Shown here piece after piece: positions 1 to 11,382 of a stretch of DNA of 64,000 nt. The position numbers were made by a program, and so were the translations under genes. How positions within the stretch are numbered: position 1 is the first letter of the stretch; every line of letters begins with the position of its first letter. The stretch covers positions 2,232,001 to 2,296,000 of the forward strand of contig NC_064215.1 of the NCBI RefSeq assembly GCF_023101765.2, read 5' to 3'. The notes under the pieces are model-generated. The model saw only the letters and a list, made by a program, of their open reading frames with translations. It did not search any database and was not told where the DNA came from. Source of the DNA: Spodoptera frugiperda (Eukaryota > Arthropoda > Insecta > Lepidoptera > Noctuidae).

Positions 1-344
1 TTAGCAGCGCTTATTTAATTTAGGATTCGAATACACTATCACGTTTGAATGCAAGCAATCAATACTAGCTAGAATACTTTTACCATATTCAATTCTTTTT
101 AAACTATTACTCCTAAAACTGAATTAATTAAAAACTAAACTAACCATGCCAATTGCCACCCTATTTATACCAAATACTTTATTCGCACAGTCGGTTAAGC
201 TCATATTCACACATATGCAAATTAGGCTAAAGGTGTAAAAGATTAGCATCTTATTGTGATTCGGCGATTCGTTCCGAGCTCTTGATGTTTGTTCGCGATT
301 CGCTACGGACCGGTGTGTCACTACCTTAATGTTTAACCGACATT
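1..344. other. Single-copy AT-rich sequence, no gene seen
   Basis: I see no repeat family, RNA gene or coding exon here. A 65-codon open frame on the minus strand (124-321) has no recognisable domain and no coding-like composition, so I treat it as chance. Confidence 0.5.
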
Positions 345-406
345 TTTGACGTAGTTTTGTTTCTTTTTACCCGACTGCGCCAGAAGGAGGGTTATGTTTT
401 TCGAGA

Positions 407-459
407 GTATGTATGTATGTATGTATGTATGTATGTATGTATGTATGTATGTATGTATA
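407..459 (+). repeat. (GTAT)n microsatellite
   Basis: About thirteen uninterrupted GTAT units. It sits at the junction between the CCGACTGCG segment and the tandem array, so slippage here could vary between individuals. Confidence 0.95.
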
Positions 460-478
460 ATTGTTTGGCACGCTCTGC

Positions 479-845
479 AGCCTAAACGGCTTGATGGATT
501 TTGGCTTGAGAGGTGTCGTTAGATTCGTATTTACTGTGAGAGTGACACTGGATATATAAAAATGTTTAAAAAAACAAAATGGCGGATTTTTGGCGCCAAA
601 TTCGAATATTGCTCACTCTCTAGCCTAAACGACTTGATGGATTTTGGCTTGAGAGGTGTCGTTTGATTCGTATTTACTGTGAGAGTGGCACTGGATATAT
701 AAAAATAATAAACAAATCAAAATGGCGGATTTTTGGCGCCAAATTCGAATATTGTCCACTCTCTAGCCTGAACGATTCGATGGATTTCAGCTTGATTCGT
801 TTGATTCGTATTTACTGTGAGAGTGACACTAGATATATCAAAATA
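479..845 (+). repeat. Three-copy tandem repeat, period about 142-144 bp
   Basis: Three direct units begin at about 481, 623 and 767 with the word CCTAAACGGCTTGATGGATT and its variants, and share a later word ATTTACTGTGAGAGTG. The first two units also share AAATGGCGGATTTTTGGCGC. The third is truncated before that segment and is the most diverged in its first 30 bases. A 61-codon open frame across units two and three is a by-product of the repeat, not a gene. Confidence 0.9.
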
Positions 846-866
846 TAATAAATAATAAAACTAAAA

Positions 867-1131
867 GAAAATAAAATAAAAAAGGTAATTTAAAAAACTA
901 AAAAACCCGACTGCGTTTCTTTATAACATGAAAATGAAAAAACCCTAAAACAAGAATACAAGAAAAAATTAAGCAGTCGGGACCCATTCTAAATATTATG
1001 AATTACGGGTTTCTTGAATGGGTCCCGACTGCTTAAATTTTTTCTTGTATTCTTGTTTTAGGGTTTTTTCATTTTCATGTTATAAAGAAACGCAGTCGGG
1101 TTTTTTAAATTACCTTTTTTATTTTATTTTC
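867..1131. repeat. Long inverted repeat (hairpin), arms about 120 bp
   Basis: The left arm (867-989) is the reverse complement of the right arm (1016-1131), around a 26-base spacer. The arms are nearly identical. The main difference is an 8-base duplication (CTAAAAAA) in the left arm near 892-899. Each arm is itself bounded by CCGACTGC and GCAGTCGG. Such high arm identity implies recent formation or continuing gene conversion. It could be a foldback transposon or a head-to-head pair of one repeat end. Confidence 0.9.
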
Positions 1132-1302
1132 GAACACTGATTTTGAATTTGGTTTTGTTTTAAGAATTCGGAAGCATATTTAAAAATACACTTTTATTAT
1201 TTTTTGAATCACTAATTAATTTGCGTGAATGAAAAAATGCTTTCGTTGTTTTTATTCTATTTAAAATGTGTACGCTAATTAGATTAAAGAAGGGCCAAAT
1301 TA

Positions 1303-1440
1303 AAAATACCCTTAACCGACGAGCATGCATGAAAAGACTGACGACTGTTGATGAAGCGAAAGAAGTATGTAAGATTCGTAGCAATTGGCGTTCTACTTAT
1401 AGTTTCTGCCCACCTCTATGGGACACAGGCGTGAGGTAGT
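1303..1440 (+). mobile_element. 3' stub of a non-LTR retrotransposon reverse transcriptase ORF
   Basis: An open frame from 1311 ends at a TAG at 1437-1439. The peptide contains the run RLTTVDEAKEVCKIRSNWRS, which I recognise as a C-terminal tail common in lepidopteran non-LTR retrotransposon ORF2 proteins. Only about 42 codons remain, so the copy is 5'-truncated and dead. Related plus-strand stubs lie at about 8761-8885 and 57733-57845. The clade cannot be assigned from this tail alone. Confidence 0.65.
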
Positions 1441-1564
1441 ATATGTAGGTAAATTAGGTAATACATACTATTATTTTTTATTAACTGGGTAAAGATTTTT
1501 TTTCGGATACTTAATAGAAAAGTAAGTACCTATACACAATAGGAGTTTTTTTATGGAATAAGGA

Positions 1565-1603
1565 GCAATCGAGCAGACTGGTCACCAGATGGTAAGCAAT
1601 CAG
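1565..1603 (+). mobile_element. S4 retroelement fragment
   Basis: The words GTCACCAGATGGTAAGCAAT match, with substitutions, the S4 segment that appears on the minus strand near 29570-29610. It is a short relic. Confidence 0.45.
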
Positions 1604-4600
1604 AGGTGCGTCGCCGATCTTTTAAAAGAAATTCGCTCTCATCTTGTAGGTTTTCTTGAGTAGTAGATAATACGTTCGTGAGCTAAGCATCGTCTTCTTA
1701 ACTTTATACTGTTAATAATTTTGATCAGCTAAATACGATTTGAGAAAGTGGTTCGCAGTAAATGGTGTTATTTAGTAGATCTTTATTTTGAATAATTTCA
1801 ATTTCAAATGACATAAGTAGGTATGGCGTCAACCCTATAAACATTTCATACGTATGCTCTTAATACAATTTTAACGCTGTTATTACTAATTTTACACGTC
1901 AAATTACAAACATTTAAAATTGAACTTTAACACACCAATCACAAAGGTCAGATTAGCGAACACGCAATTTGTCACACAGTGTTCAAAATGAATGCTCACA
2001 GGGACAAAAAGGTGCGCTCTTTGTTTCGATCCAACGATTTTGTTTTCAATTTAAATATTTTATACAATGTGACAATAGAGTGAAAAACCGGTACTTGTAA
2101 CAGTAAAAAATTAAATATTAAAAATTATGGCGGGTTTGCCATTCATCTGGTTACGTATGTTAATTTTCTGTTAGATGATGCTCCAATGTACGGAAGTCGA
2201 GTTCCGATTGCGTTGTTTTTTTTTGTATTTTGTGTTTTTATTACGTAAGGACAGCACCTATGGGTCTATGTTTTATTGCGACTGATTTATTTTTGAGATA
2301 AGATTTGTTTTTGATATTTTTTTTTTGGAGTGAAAGTAAAAACATGGTACATTAAATAAGAGTTGAAGAAAAAAGCATTATTGTTTCTTTTTGAGTTTAG
2401 CTTGTAATATGAATATGAATGGAAATCTGGTTCAGATAGAAATTATTATGTAACTCTTAAAATATACAATTCTACTATTAGTTTTAGGAAATAATAATAA
2501 TAAACGTTGTATTTTATTTTTTATTTAACTAATTAATAAATGATATTTATTTTCGCAAATAGGTGACCATGCAACTAGACTAAATAATTAACTAGTAGAC
2601 TAAATAATTGAAATTTCTTCGTCGCTGTTTCACCTTGCATTATCGAGCATTCTCTTACATAATTGAAAACGTAACAGCACTAATCAATTTCCTTTAATTA
2701 CAGCTAGAGGTGCAATTTCTTCTAATAACTGTAATTAAAAGTGTAATTATTGGGAAAAAATCAACAGAAATGTATAGTTTCTTCCATTTTAATTATGTTG
2801 TAAAATGAAACATGTGTGGAATGAGAAACAAGCGATATCTATATTATCATTTTTCTATACTAATTATATTGTTGAACGGTGGCAATTAGAAAAGAGCATA
2901 TGAAATAAAATAAAAGAATTAGAATACTAATTATACCTTTTTACTTCACGTAAACGCACATTTTGAAAATTAGTACTAAGGTAAATAGTTTTATATCCAT
3001 ACAAATGCATTAATAAAGAGAACTTAACACTTATTTTCCACTTTGGTTCTCTTATTTTGTAAAAAAACTATTACCTAAATGTTTCAGTTCGGCAATTTGG
3101 AACATAGGCAAATACAGGTACTATATAAATAAATCTTTTATAAAATATAAAGACTTACACTACCTATATCATAATATACTCTACGTGTTAATATTTAAAG
3201 ATCATGGTTCCGTTTAGTCTGAAGCTTGCAATAAGACATTTCTATCAGGGAGATAATATTTCAAAACTTACTTTCAAACGATTAAGCCGTGTTATACTGC
3301 TTGCATACGATTTACGCTATGCGGGATACCATAGTTGGAGGAAATGACACTGATTATAAAATACTTCCTTACTGTAAAAGAAAGATTACACTGAAAAATA
3401 TTTTTTATTTAAATTAAAATTTTTTTTTGCTGGAATATTCATTTCGCAAAAATCGTCCTATAAAGATTTTTTTACGGTGAAAACGATATGCGTTTAAGTA
3501 TGGTGATAGTTTAATTATTGGGTTTCACTACACTAGTCTTAAGTTATTAAAATACGCTCTTACTATCAAGAACATGAATGAATTTTAGGTAACAATTTAT
3601 TTATACTAAAGTTCTCAGGTGTCATTTACTCTCTCATTTTACTTTCATAATGTATGTATGCAAGCCCTTTTAATTTCACATCCAATATTTATGTTACTAA
3701 TGACAATTAAAATAGATTACCTATCACATCAAACATCAGTAATAAATAATAATGACAACAATAAACTCTTGTTCAAAAAACACACTAAACAAAAAATATC
3801 ACATTAGAATTATGCAAATGCGAAATCAATAAATAATGATTTAAACATTTTTTAATTTATTCAAACCTTATTTTATTATCTGCGAACTCTATGATATGAC
3901 AATTGTTTATTTTATTTTTAGTCGATTGTTTGATAATATTCGCTATCGATTCCCTTTTGTTATTCAAATCAATGCAATTAATCTTGTGTCTTGTTGTTAT
4001 TTTCAGTTTTAAGAGACAATGTTTTATGAAGTGCAACTTTTTATTATTGAGTATCAAATTATACATATTCTATAATCGTTGCTCAATTTGTAAAAAACGT
4101 TGGTATACTCCTAAGTTTTAAGTAGAACAACTGACTTTATATTATGTAGATCATCTTCCTATTCTCTTCTTGATCTACAAGACTATCTTTTCAAGTCCAT
4201 GGGAACGTAGCACCGAACAAAACCATCCGTCACCTCCACACAATACCAAGAATAAATTACACTACAAAATACAAATATGACAACACAGGGAAAATATTTT
4301 ATCTCATTACGCATTCAAAAGTAACGCATCGACCGGCAAAAATCAATATATTGTGCACACCAAAAACCATCTTTGTCCCACTGTGCGAAAAGTTAAAATA
4401 CGAACGAAGAAATAATATGCAAAACAGATCCCATGCATTCAGAATTCGATATTCAAATTACTATTCCATTCTTTGAATAAGGAAGAACAATTTTGACACC
4501 CGGAAGAATAAACCCTTCCACTTTATATTCAAATTTGGAACATCTTAAAGGCCAGTCTGAATTTGAATGAAATAGATAAAAAACTTCTTTTTAATGTATT

Positions 4601-5143
4601 CATAGATTTCGTGGGAACGGATTCTTTAGGTCGAGATATGAGTCCTTTAGGCCTTTATAGTGTAATCGATGGGGTTGCATGTTATGGAAAGCTGTGTAAA
4701 CATTCGCTGTAATATGGTAATTATTGATCGGTAATAAAGGAAGAGGTGTCATTCTGTATCGATTGATATTAATTTATTGGGTGTTGAAATCGGTGGAGCT
4801 GAATGTTTGAGGTTTGGAGTCTGTGAATGTTTGCTTACAGGGATGCTTAGACATTTTATAGTGTAAAATTTTAGAATCGTTGTCGTATTACAATAATTAC
4901 TCCTCTTGAATTCGTAAGTAATTTAATATTAGATTTTTAGTTTTATGTTTATCTGACTCCCAAAAATTTGTCCCTTTTACAAACGAGACTCGTTTCGTCT
5001 TGTAAAGTCATAGATAATCACCCACGCCCACGTACTAAGATTTCAATTATTTAGTTTTTAACCTTTAAAAAAAATTTAGCTAATTTACTCTTAAAACACA
5101 CATATTCAAAAACATCGAATTAAAATAAAATTAAAATTCGAAT
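1604..5143. other. About 3.5 kb single-copy AT-rich sequence
   Basis: No repeat family, tRNA or exon was recognised. Open frames at 3619-3807, 3857-4066 and 3903-4121 are short, AT-rich and overlap on opposite strands, as expected by chance. A small direct repeat of ACTAAATAATT occurs near 2579-2610. Confidence 0.5.
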
Positions 5144-5347
5144 TTAAAAAACAGGCAGCATAGAAATTCCAAGTTTGAAAAAGTTCATTGACGAGCGAAT
5201 GTCTTCAACCCTTCTACGCCGGGCATTCAAATTTAAATTCGTGTCCCCTACGTCTGGCAGGTGTACCCCGTCTTCTTTGTGACTACTTCCGTCAGTTAAG
5301 ATGGCCGTTGTCTTGCACTGAGCTTTTGTCGCGATGTTGTTAAACAT
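5144..5347 (-). CDS. Unrecognised 67-codon open frame (doubtful)
   Basis: This minus-strand frame starts at a real ATG (5345-5347). Its composition is more coding-like than other frames nearby: it has charged and polar residues, with a TDGSSHKEDGVHLPDVGDTN segment followed by an arginine-rich run ARRRRVEDIR. The locus is less AT-rich than its flanks. I recognise no domain, signal peptide or membrane segment. It could be a fragment of a retroelement ORF, a conserved non-coding patch or chance. There is no neighbouring exon that would make it part of a gene. Confidence 0.15.
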   Translation of the reverse strand: MFNNIATKAQCKTTAILTDGSSHKEDGVHLPDVGDTNLNLNARRRRVEDIRSSMNFFKLGISMLPVF

Positions 5348-7015
5348 GTGGTTAATTCACTGATGAGAATTTTTGTTTTTGTACCAATTACGGGGGCCGC
5401 TTTTGTGTTGGTTAAAGGAGTATTTGAATTGGGTGCATTGGTTTTGAAAGTTCTTTTAAAAGGTGTAGTTTTTTTATATGAAGGTAAATTTAATAAAATA
5501 TTATGTTAATCAAGAACAAACATCTGATTAAGTTTTTACTTCTACATTCATTACAAATATTAAATCAAACGCTAGTCTTAGGTTTGCCTGGCGTACGTGA
5601 CCTCATCTCAACTAAAAAACGCTACATAAATACGATCCCCAAGTCGTATGCAAATTGTTTTTAAAATAATAACACACCTGGGTATCAAAGACCGGTCGTG
5701 ATTTCGCATCCGAACCTCATTTGCATGCAAAGGGTTAATTCTTCGCGATTATTTGAGCTCACGCATATTTTTAATTATTCAAGGGTTAATGTATTCTATT
5801 TTCAAAATGTGCATATGTTTGTGAATGTGATTTTTTTGTTGTACATTCAGTTTGATTTTGCGTTTCGTTGTGTGAAGAAGGTTAGTGAAGCTATTTTTTA
5901 GTTTATAACCTAGTTTTTATACTGTGGTCTAGGTGTGTTGTGTTACTAGATATACCTATGTCTATAGGTTGTATAACTGTATTGTAAAGAAATATGTAGT
6001 GATCGTTTGTGTACAGTGTTTGATATGTAAGTATTTTATTTGTTTATTTTTTAGGATAAAAGTATGGGAGGACCATACTATACATACCATATTATGTACA
6101 TGTAGTTAGATTCTAAGTACTACGGGTCTCTTTCAGAGTGTCTGATTTCTTTGCTACTAGTAACAGCATTCTTACGTACTTACCTATAGGTTCAATTGGG
6201 TAGTTTCGTAGGTCAAAAATAAATTATTTTTACTTATCAATATAGGTACTAATTTTCAAATTTTCTAGTTAATTTTTGTCATAAAGTAGGTAACTATGCT
6301 ATTTGATGTAAAAATTTGATACCGTCATACGTGCCATCTATATTTCCTATCGTTTTTGACATTTCGATAAAAGTATTGAATTTAACTAGTTGGAAACTAC
6401 CGTATTATTCGCCAATCAAATCCCTAATATTTACCAAACAACCTAATCAAAAAACAAAACCCGAACTAACTAACTACACACCGAAACCCGAAACCCGAAA
6501 AACTAATTTACGTAAAATCGAAAATCCCGAAACGCTGATGTGCCACCGGTCATGCATCAAGTATAATGATTGGATTCGCCCCGCCTACGTCATCTATCAC
6601 TCCGAATAACTGACTAGTGGGTGGCAAAGCCCTGTGTTACCCACCAACTTAATCTGACCCCTGACTTAGAACCCCTTATCTCCTTTTACTCTCAACTTTT
6701 ACTGGTTCTAGAGAGGGTGGGAAGGTCTTACTAAGCTGGTCGGTGTCCGTTAGGGAGGATTTCGCGAAAGCATTGTGTCTTGTTAGGAGCGTAATGTCTT
6801 GGATCGGAGATGTAAGTAAATTATGTTTTCTTTTTCGCTGGTTTTGTTAGGGTGTGTTAGGAAAATGTGGGAGGATTGTTGTGTCTTGTGTGGATCGTGG
6901 TTTGGGAATAGATATGTACATAATAATATACGAGAATATGACATCGTAAACGAAGAAAGATTTTGTATAAAATCCAAATTAATTATATTGTGATCCGTCT
7001 GATCGTTTAAATTAT
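5348..7015. other. Single-copy sequence, no gene seen
   Basis: Between 6316 and 6609 there is a 97-codon open stretch rich in K, P and T. Its only in-frame ATG comes at about codon 74, so it is not a credible gene. It contains a short ACCCGAAACCCGAAA iteration near 6484-6500. Nothing else was recognised. Confidence 0.4.
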
Positions 7016-7185
7016 GCCATTAAAATGTTATCGGCTAACTCACGTAACTGTTTAACGAGGAAGTCGACTAATTTCAAGCCATGCTAGAGGCTCGTATTAA
7101 TGAGCAGCATTCCGCGACACACGACGCGGCGATTGTCGCGCTGCTGCTTAGTATGTCTTACGAAAGTTGTAATAAAATTATCAGA
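7016..7185 (+). repeat. F1 hairpin element, diverged copy
   Basis: The copy carries a CTAACTCACGTAA-like left segment, a GC-rich core with CGCGACA and TGTCGCG in opposite orientation, and the shared tail AGTATGTCTTACGA (7150-7163) followed by AATAAAA. Related copies lie at 28692-28855, 31018-31140 and 39265-39412. Confidence 0.6.
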
Positions 7186-7416
7186 CATTCATTATGAGTA
7201 CGAGCACATGATTAAAGTGATCTTAAACATAAGTAGATACTAACATAGTACCGACATGAACAAAATAAATTTAAACTAAGTATTTCGGTGAAAGAAACGC
7301 GGTGTTAATTCGTAGCAAACTGCTATGATAACTACGAGATTGTTTCTTCTTATTTATTGATTAATGATTAGATCATTAAAATAACAGTATTAACATTTAG
7401 ATCTAGGAACATTTTC

Positions 7417-7545
7417 TGCGGACAACGGAAAAGGTTACCAAAAAGGGGCTCCGGCTCAAAGCATGGAGAATCGGAATGGGGTGGTTTTTAGTCAGTAAGA
7501 GTCTGACCCGTTTGCTCCCGCCTCACCCAAGGCCAGAAGTCAAAA
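7417..7545 (+). mobile_element. S1 SINE-like element
   Basis: The head is decayed (TTCTGCGGACAAC), followed by GGGGCTCCGGCTCAAAGC and the well conserved core GGTGGTTTTTAGTCAGTAAG. The tail is degenerate. It is an old copy, and no target duplication was seen. Confidence 0.7.
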
Positions 7546-8234
7546 ATCTGCACTTTTTTCACATACTACACCTACCATAAAAACGCATAGACCATTACAG
7601 TTCAGCACGAAACAAAAACACAATACAAAGAAACAAACTCGTTCCGCGAAAAATTCATAAATAAATCCAATCTATTCGACTATTTCCTTCGGCGCGGCGA
7701 TATAATAAAAAAAAGAAAAATCGTCCATGCAGGGGGTAATCCCGGTGGGAGGGGGGGTAACGCCGAAATTGAGACGATGTAAGAAGATTACCGCTGATGC
7801 ATTACGTGACGAGACGTGGCTTCAACGTGGATGATTTTTACCGTGAACACTTTCTTTTTTGGGTAAAATTTTCGGTTGTTGAACTTTTGGAAAAGTAAAT
7901 ATGTATAGTCGAATTGTTCATTTTGAGGAACAGAAAATGTACCATGATATTTCGACATATTTCACCGGAAATGATATATATATGAAGGTGAATAAATACC
8001 ACATTTCTGGTGAAAATGTAGTGGCTTTCGGTTTTTCTTCTCAAATCCGATGATTGACCTTTTTGAGATACTATATGTAAATAGTTAAATTGAGATATCT
8101 ATAATTTTGTGGTCATAGAAAACAACTGGTACTTAAACTGTTGGTTTAAGTTTTGTTAACAAATCATGAACGGAAACTTGCTGATGGCGATGGTTTTAGA
8201 TATAGACGTAATTTAGATATAATTAGCGTTAGTT
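7546..8234. other. Single-copy sequence with a short GC-rich patch
   Basis: A GC-rich patch with runs of G (about 7725-7800) stands out from the AT-rich surroundings. No gene was seen. Confidence 0.35.
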
Positions 8235-8305
8235 ATTTAATGGCCACTTAACCTAATCCTTAGCAACTGTTTTCATAATAAAATCGTTACTTGGAAAAAG
8301 TAATT
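8235..8305. mobile_element. M1 MITE fragment
   Basis: ATTTAATGGCCACTTAACC, TCCTTAGCAACTGTTTT and AAAATCGTTACT follow the order of M1 words but both outer ends are missing. It is a decayed internal piece. Confidence 0.5.
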
Positions 8306-8760
8306 GTTCATTTTCAGGAACAGAAAAATCTAGTAGTTTTCTATTTTCTTCTCAAATCCACTGATTGACCATTTTCTGATACTAAAGTAAATAGACACTA
8401 AAGAATAAGTACCTAGACGGTCTCAGGTCCATTCAATTTCACAGCAATTTCCATTACTTCAAAACTAGTTTTCTCCTAAAAATCCTCTCACAAACCACCT
8501 AATTCATGTAGCAGTCTAAAAATTCATACAACATCTCATACATATATAATCCCGCGACTGTGAATGTGGCCACAAGTTTCCCAACAGTGAACTTGCACAA
8601 TATATCTTCGTTTGCAAGTTTTACAACGAAAACTTTGATGTTTTATAGGTGTGTGAGTCTGTATTTCTGTATATATGTACTTAGATATTGGTCTGTATTC
8701 GCAAATCTTTATTGTTTACGGGAAAAAATCTTGTATTTGTAGTTAGGTCTTTACGAATAA
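8306..8760. other. Single-copy sequence
   Basis: No repeat or gene was recognised. The 60-codon frame 8560-8742 is unsupported. Confidence 0.4.
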
Positions 8761-8885
8761 CCTTTAACATATGAGAATGCATGACAAGACTAATGACTGT
8801 TGATGAAGCAAATGAGATGAGATTTATAAGAATCGCAGCATTGAATCTGCTTACCCCCATGGGAGACTGGCGTGAGGTTATGTAT
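8761..8885 (+). mobile_element. 3' stub of a non-LTR retrotransposon ORF, decayed
   Basis: The frame at 8781 gives MTRLMTVDEANEMR, a relative of the stub at 1311. Downstream, CCCCCATGGGAGACTGGCGT matches the 57733-57845 copy. Frameshifts and lost codons show it is a relic. Confidence 0.6.
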
Positions 8886-9666
8886 GTATCTTTACGAAGA
8901 AATATCGGGTTGGTTCTTAATTTTGAAAAAGTACTATCTTGTTTGAAAAGTAATATCTACTAGATTTGGCCGTAGTCGACACAAAACTATACCTATAGGT
9001 TCCTAAATACAGAAAAAAATGTAAACGTAATTTTAGGATTCACGTTTCACAAGAAATATTTAAGAATAGTGCTCAACGTATATCTCAAACCGACCATCCA
9101 ACATCAAAGAAAACACAAATCACACACGAAAAACCCAACCACCGTATTCCCTAATAAATTCCTATACATACTACATCGATTTACTTCTTTTTTTTTTCAA
9201 ATTTTCCGCAGTTCTGCCACCCCCTTTACGCTTAGGTCGCATTTCCATACATATGAGCCGGCAAGGAACTGAACCTTACACTTTGTAAGTCGAGCTTTTT
9301 ACCAAGTTTAAAAAAAAGGACGGTTTTTTTACCAAACTCCCTTTTGTCTTCACTTTTACTCTTGTGATACGTTGCTTGCTTGTTTAGGATTTTTCTTTTA
9401 GTGTTGTAAGGTTTATATGGTTAGAAGTCTGGATTTTTGGACATGTACAGAGGTTAGATTAGACTTGAATGGTAGTTGAAGTAATCGAAACAATATAACC
9501 AAGAATTGTATAGTGAATCTGATAAAAAGAGTAACCTCATGGAGTTTCTTGAACTGAATCTACACTTTGAAACGAGCAAATACCTTCACTAGAGGACTGA
9601 CCGACAGATAGATATTTTTAATTTTATTATGTTTGCTTTGACGTTCAAAAGTGCCTTCCTGGTCTA
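8886..9666. other. Single-copy sequence
   Basis: No gene or repeat was recognised. A pyrimidine tract ending in CGCAG at about 9180-9212 looks like a splice acceptor, but no coding exon follows it. Confidence 0.35.
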
Positions 9667-9858
9667 TCTATACTAATATTATAAAGCTGAAGAGTTTGTT
9701 TGTTTGAACGCGCTAATCTCCAGAACTACTGGTCCGATTTGAATAATTCTTTTTGTGTTAAATAGTTCATTTATCGAGGAAGGCTATAGGCTATAAAACA
9801 TCACGCTATGACCAATAGGAGCCAAGCAGAGCGGGTGAAACCGCGCGGAAGTAGCTAG
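9667..9858 (+). mobile_element. Non-autonomous Helitron
   Basis: The element starts TCTATACTAATATTATAAAG after a host A and ends CTAG before a host T, the expected Helitron A/T insertion. Near the 3' end lies GCGGGTGAAACCGCGCGG, which can form the GC-rich hairpin, followed by AAGTAG and the terminal CTAG (9855-9858). At about 192 bp it carries no protein and would depend on an autonomous Rep/helicase copy elsewhere. There is no target-site duplication, as expected. Confidence 0.85.
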
Positions 9859-11060
9859 TTTAAAATAAATGATTTTGACTTTGACTTTGTTGGTTAGTAC
9901 TACTATTTGTTTTGTTTGTGATACTATTCTTGAATAAAACTAAGGTTTTAGACTTAGTTTACTTTAAGTATTAAGATGACTAGATTAACGTAGATTTTTA
10001 ACTTTAAGATAGATTATGTACATTCCGATTAACTTCTATATAATCCTAAAACCAGTTAGAAGAATATATTATCGTTAAAAAAGGAAGACAATAATCTAAG
10101 GCAGTTCTCTATTTTGAATAAAAAAAGAGACTTATTCCTATGCCAAAGAAAATACAACTCAAAACAAACCAACACCATCTTAAAAACTTTTTTCCCGTAA
10201 TTACATTTTCTATCAACAACAAAAATATATAATATAAAGAGCTGTTAGCTAAAAATATTAGAGGAAAATTGTTATAATATCGTAAAGGAGGAGCACCAAT
10301 ATATCATGTGACGTCACGCGGTATGCGGCTGACACGAAAATATTGCGATGCATCAAAACTGCCAAGGAGCGGGGAGAAAAAACGAACTTTGCTGGGCGGG
10401 TGGTACAAGTTTTGAGAGACCAGCGATGGTTTAAAGTTTGGCATAAATATTGGGCTCGTAATCTCTTAGTACCAAGATTGTACCTTATAAAACATTGGAT
10501 ATGCCAATTGGTATAATGTACCAAATTTTGGTACTTGGTACTAATGTACCCAGTGGTCTATTGTACTTTATAAAACAAGCATAATTTGAACCTACAAAAG
10601 AAGAACGCGGAAATGTATTTTGCTATGCAGTTAGAAACTAGTTTCAATTGCTCTAAAATACTATGTGATGAAAATTATTTTATGTTAATATAAGCATTGC
10701 TTTAGTTTCTTATGCATTCTAACTTTAGACGATATCTCTAGATGTCTTAAGTCATTTGTGTCCATAGTCTCACTCTCACACTCACTCTGATCAGTTCTTT
10801 AAGTTAGTGTATGCCAAAGTATATGTGATTTCAAATTAAAAGAACTCCGTCATTCTCATTTTGGACTTTCTCCGTGTATCTTATTTAAGAAAAATGCAGC
10901 ATCATCTTCGTTTTATTTACAATGCATTTAGAAGAAAACCAAGACTAATTCGCTATCTCTTATCGCCTACACCAAACAATAATACGTTCAGAAAAGCGGG
11001 GGAGGATTGTGTCTTGAAAAATGCTTCGTGGAGCACTGTGGCGATGGGTTGTATATCATA
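9859..11060. other. Single-copy sequence
   Basis: No gene was found. Between 10478 and 10576 there is a cluster of GTAC words with a short direct repeat (ATTGTACCTTATAAAACA near 10478 and ATTGTACTTTATAAAACA near 10560). A TGACGTCACGCG word lies at about 10309. The minus-strand frame 10258-10524 has no recognisable domain. Confidence 0.4.
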
Positions 11061-11382
11061 AGACACATTTCGCGATATATCTTCGCCTTACCTAAGTGAA
11101 TATTATGAAAATCTTACGTACATAACGTTTATATGCTGCTTTCTTGCAGGATGTATATGATTTGAAGCTTTAAGATTAGTAAAGTTAGGTTGTTTTTTGT
11201 TTGTTATGGTATTTAGTATTGAGACACATTTCGCGATATATCTTCGCCTTACCTAAGTGAATATTATGAAAATCTTACGTACATAACGTTTATATGCTGC
11301 TTTCTTGCAGGATGTATATAATTTGAAGCTTTAAGATTAGTAAACTTAGGTTGTTTTTTGTTTGTTATGGTATTTAGTGTTG
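11061..11382. repeat. Tandem duplication, two 161-bp units
   Basis: Units 11061-11221 and 11222-11382 differ at only about three bases (a G/A in GTATATGATTTG, a G/C in GTAAAGTTAGG and an A/G near the end). Each unit holds a pyrimidine-rich CTGCTTTCTTGCAG that resembles a 3' splice site. The near identity suggests a very recent duplication, or an assembly or haplotype artefact. Confidence 0.95.

Larger units (their letters stand above)
345..866 (+). repeat. Composite repeat with microsatellite and tandem array
   Basis: The stretch begins with a CCGACTGCGCCAGAAGGAGG segment, passes through a (GTAT)n microsatellite and continues into a tandem array. I recall this combination as a common lepidopteran interspersed repeat, but the family name is not certain. 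The motif CCGACTGCG recurs in both arms of the hairpin that follows at 867-1131, so the whole 345-1131 interval may be one element or repeated insertions of related ones. Confidence 0.55.

Noticed and set aside
407..459. CRISPR-like or other array
   Set aside because: It is a simple tetranucleotide microsatellite without spacers. No repeat-spacer structure exists anywhere in the window.
6316..6609. 97-codon plus-strand open stretch
   Set aside because: The start is TTG and the first in-frame ATG leaves only about 24 codons. The K/P/T-rich content reflects local repeats of ACCCGAAA.
10270..10330. Third copy of the Q repeat
   Set aside because: Only GGAGGAGC and TGACGTCACGCGG are shared. The surrounding words do not align, so similarity is probably coincidental.
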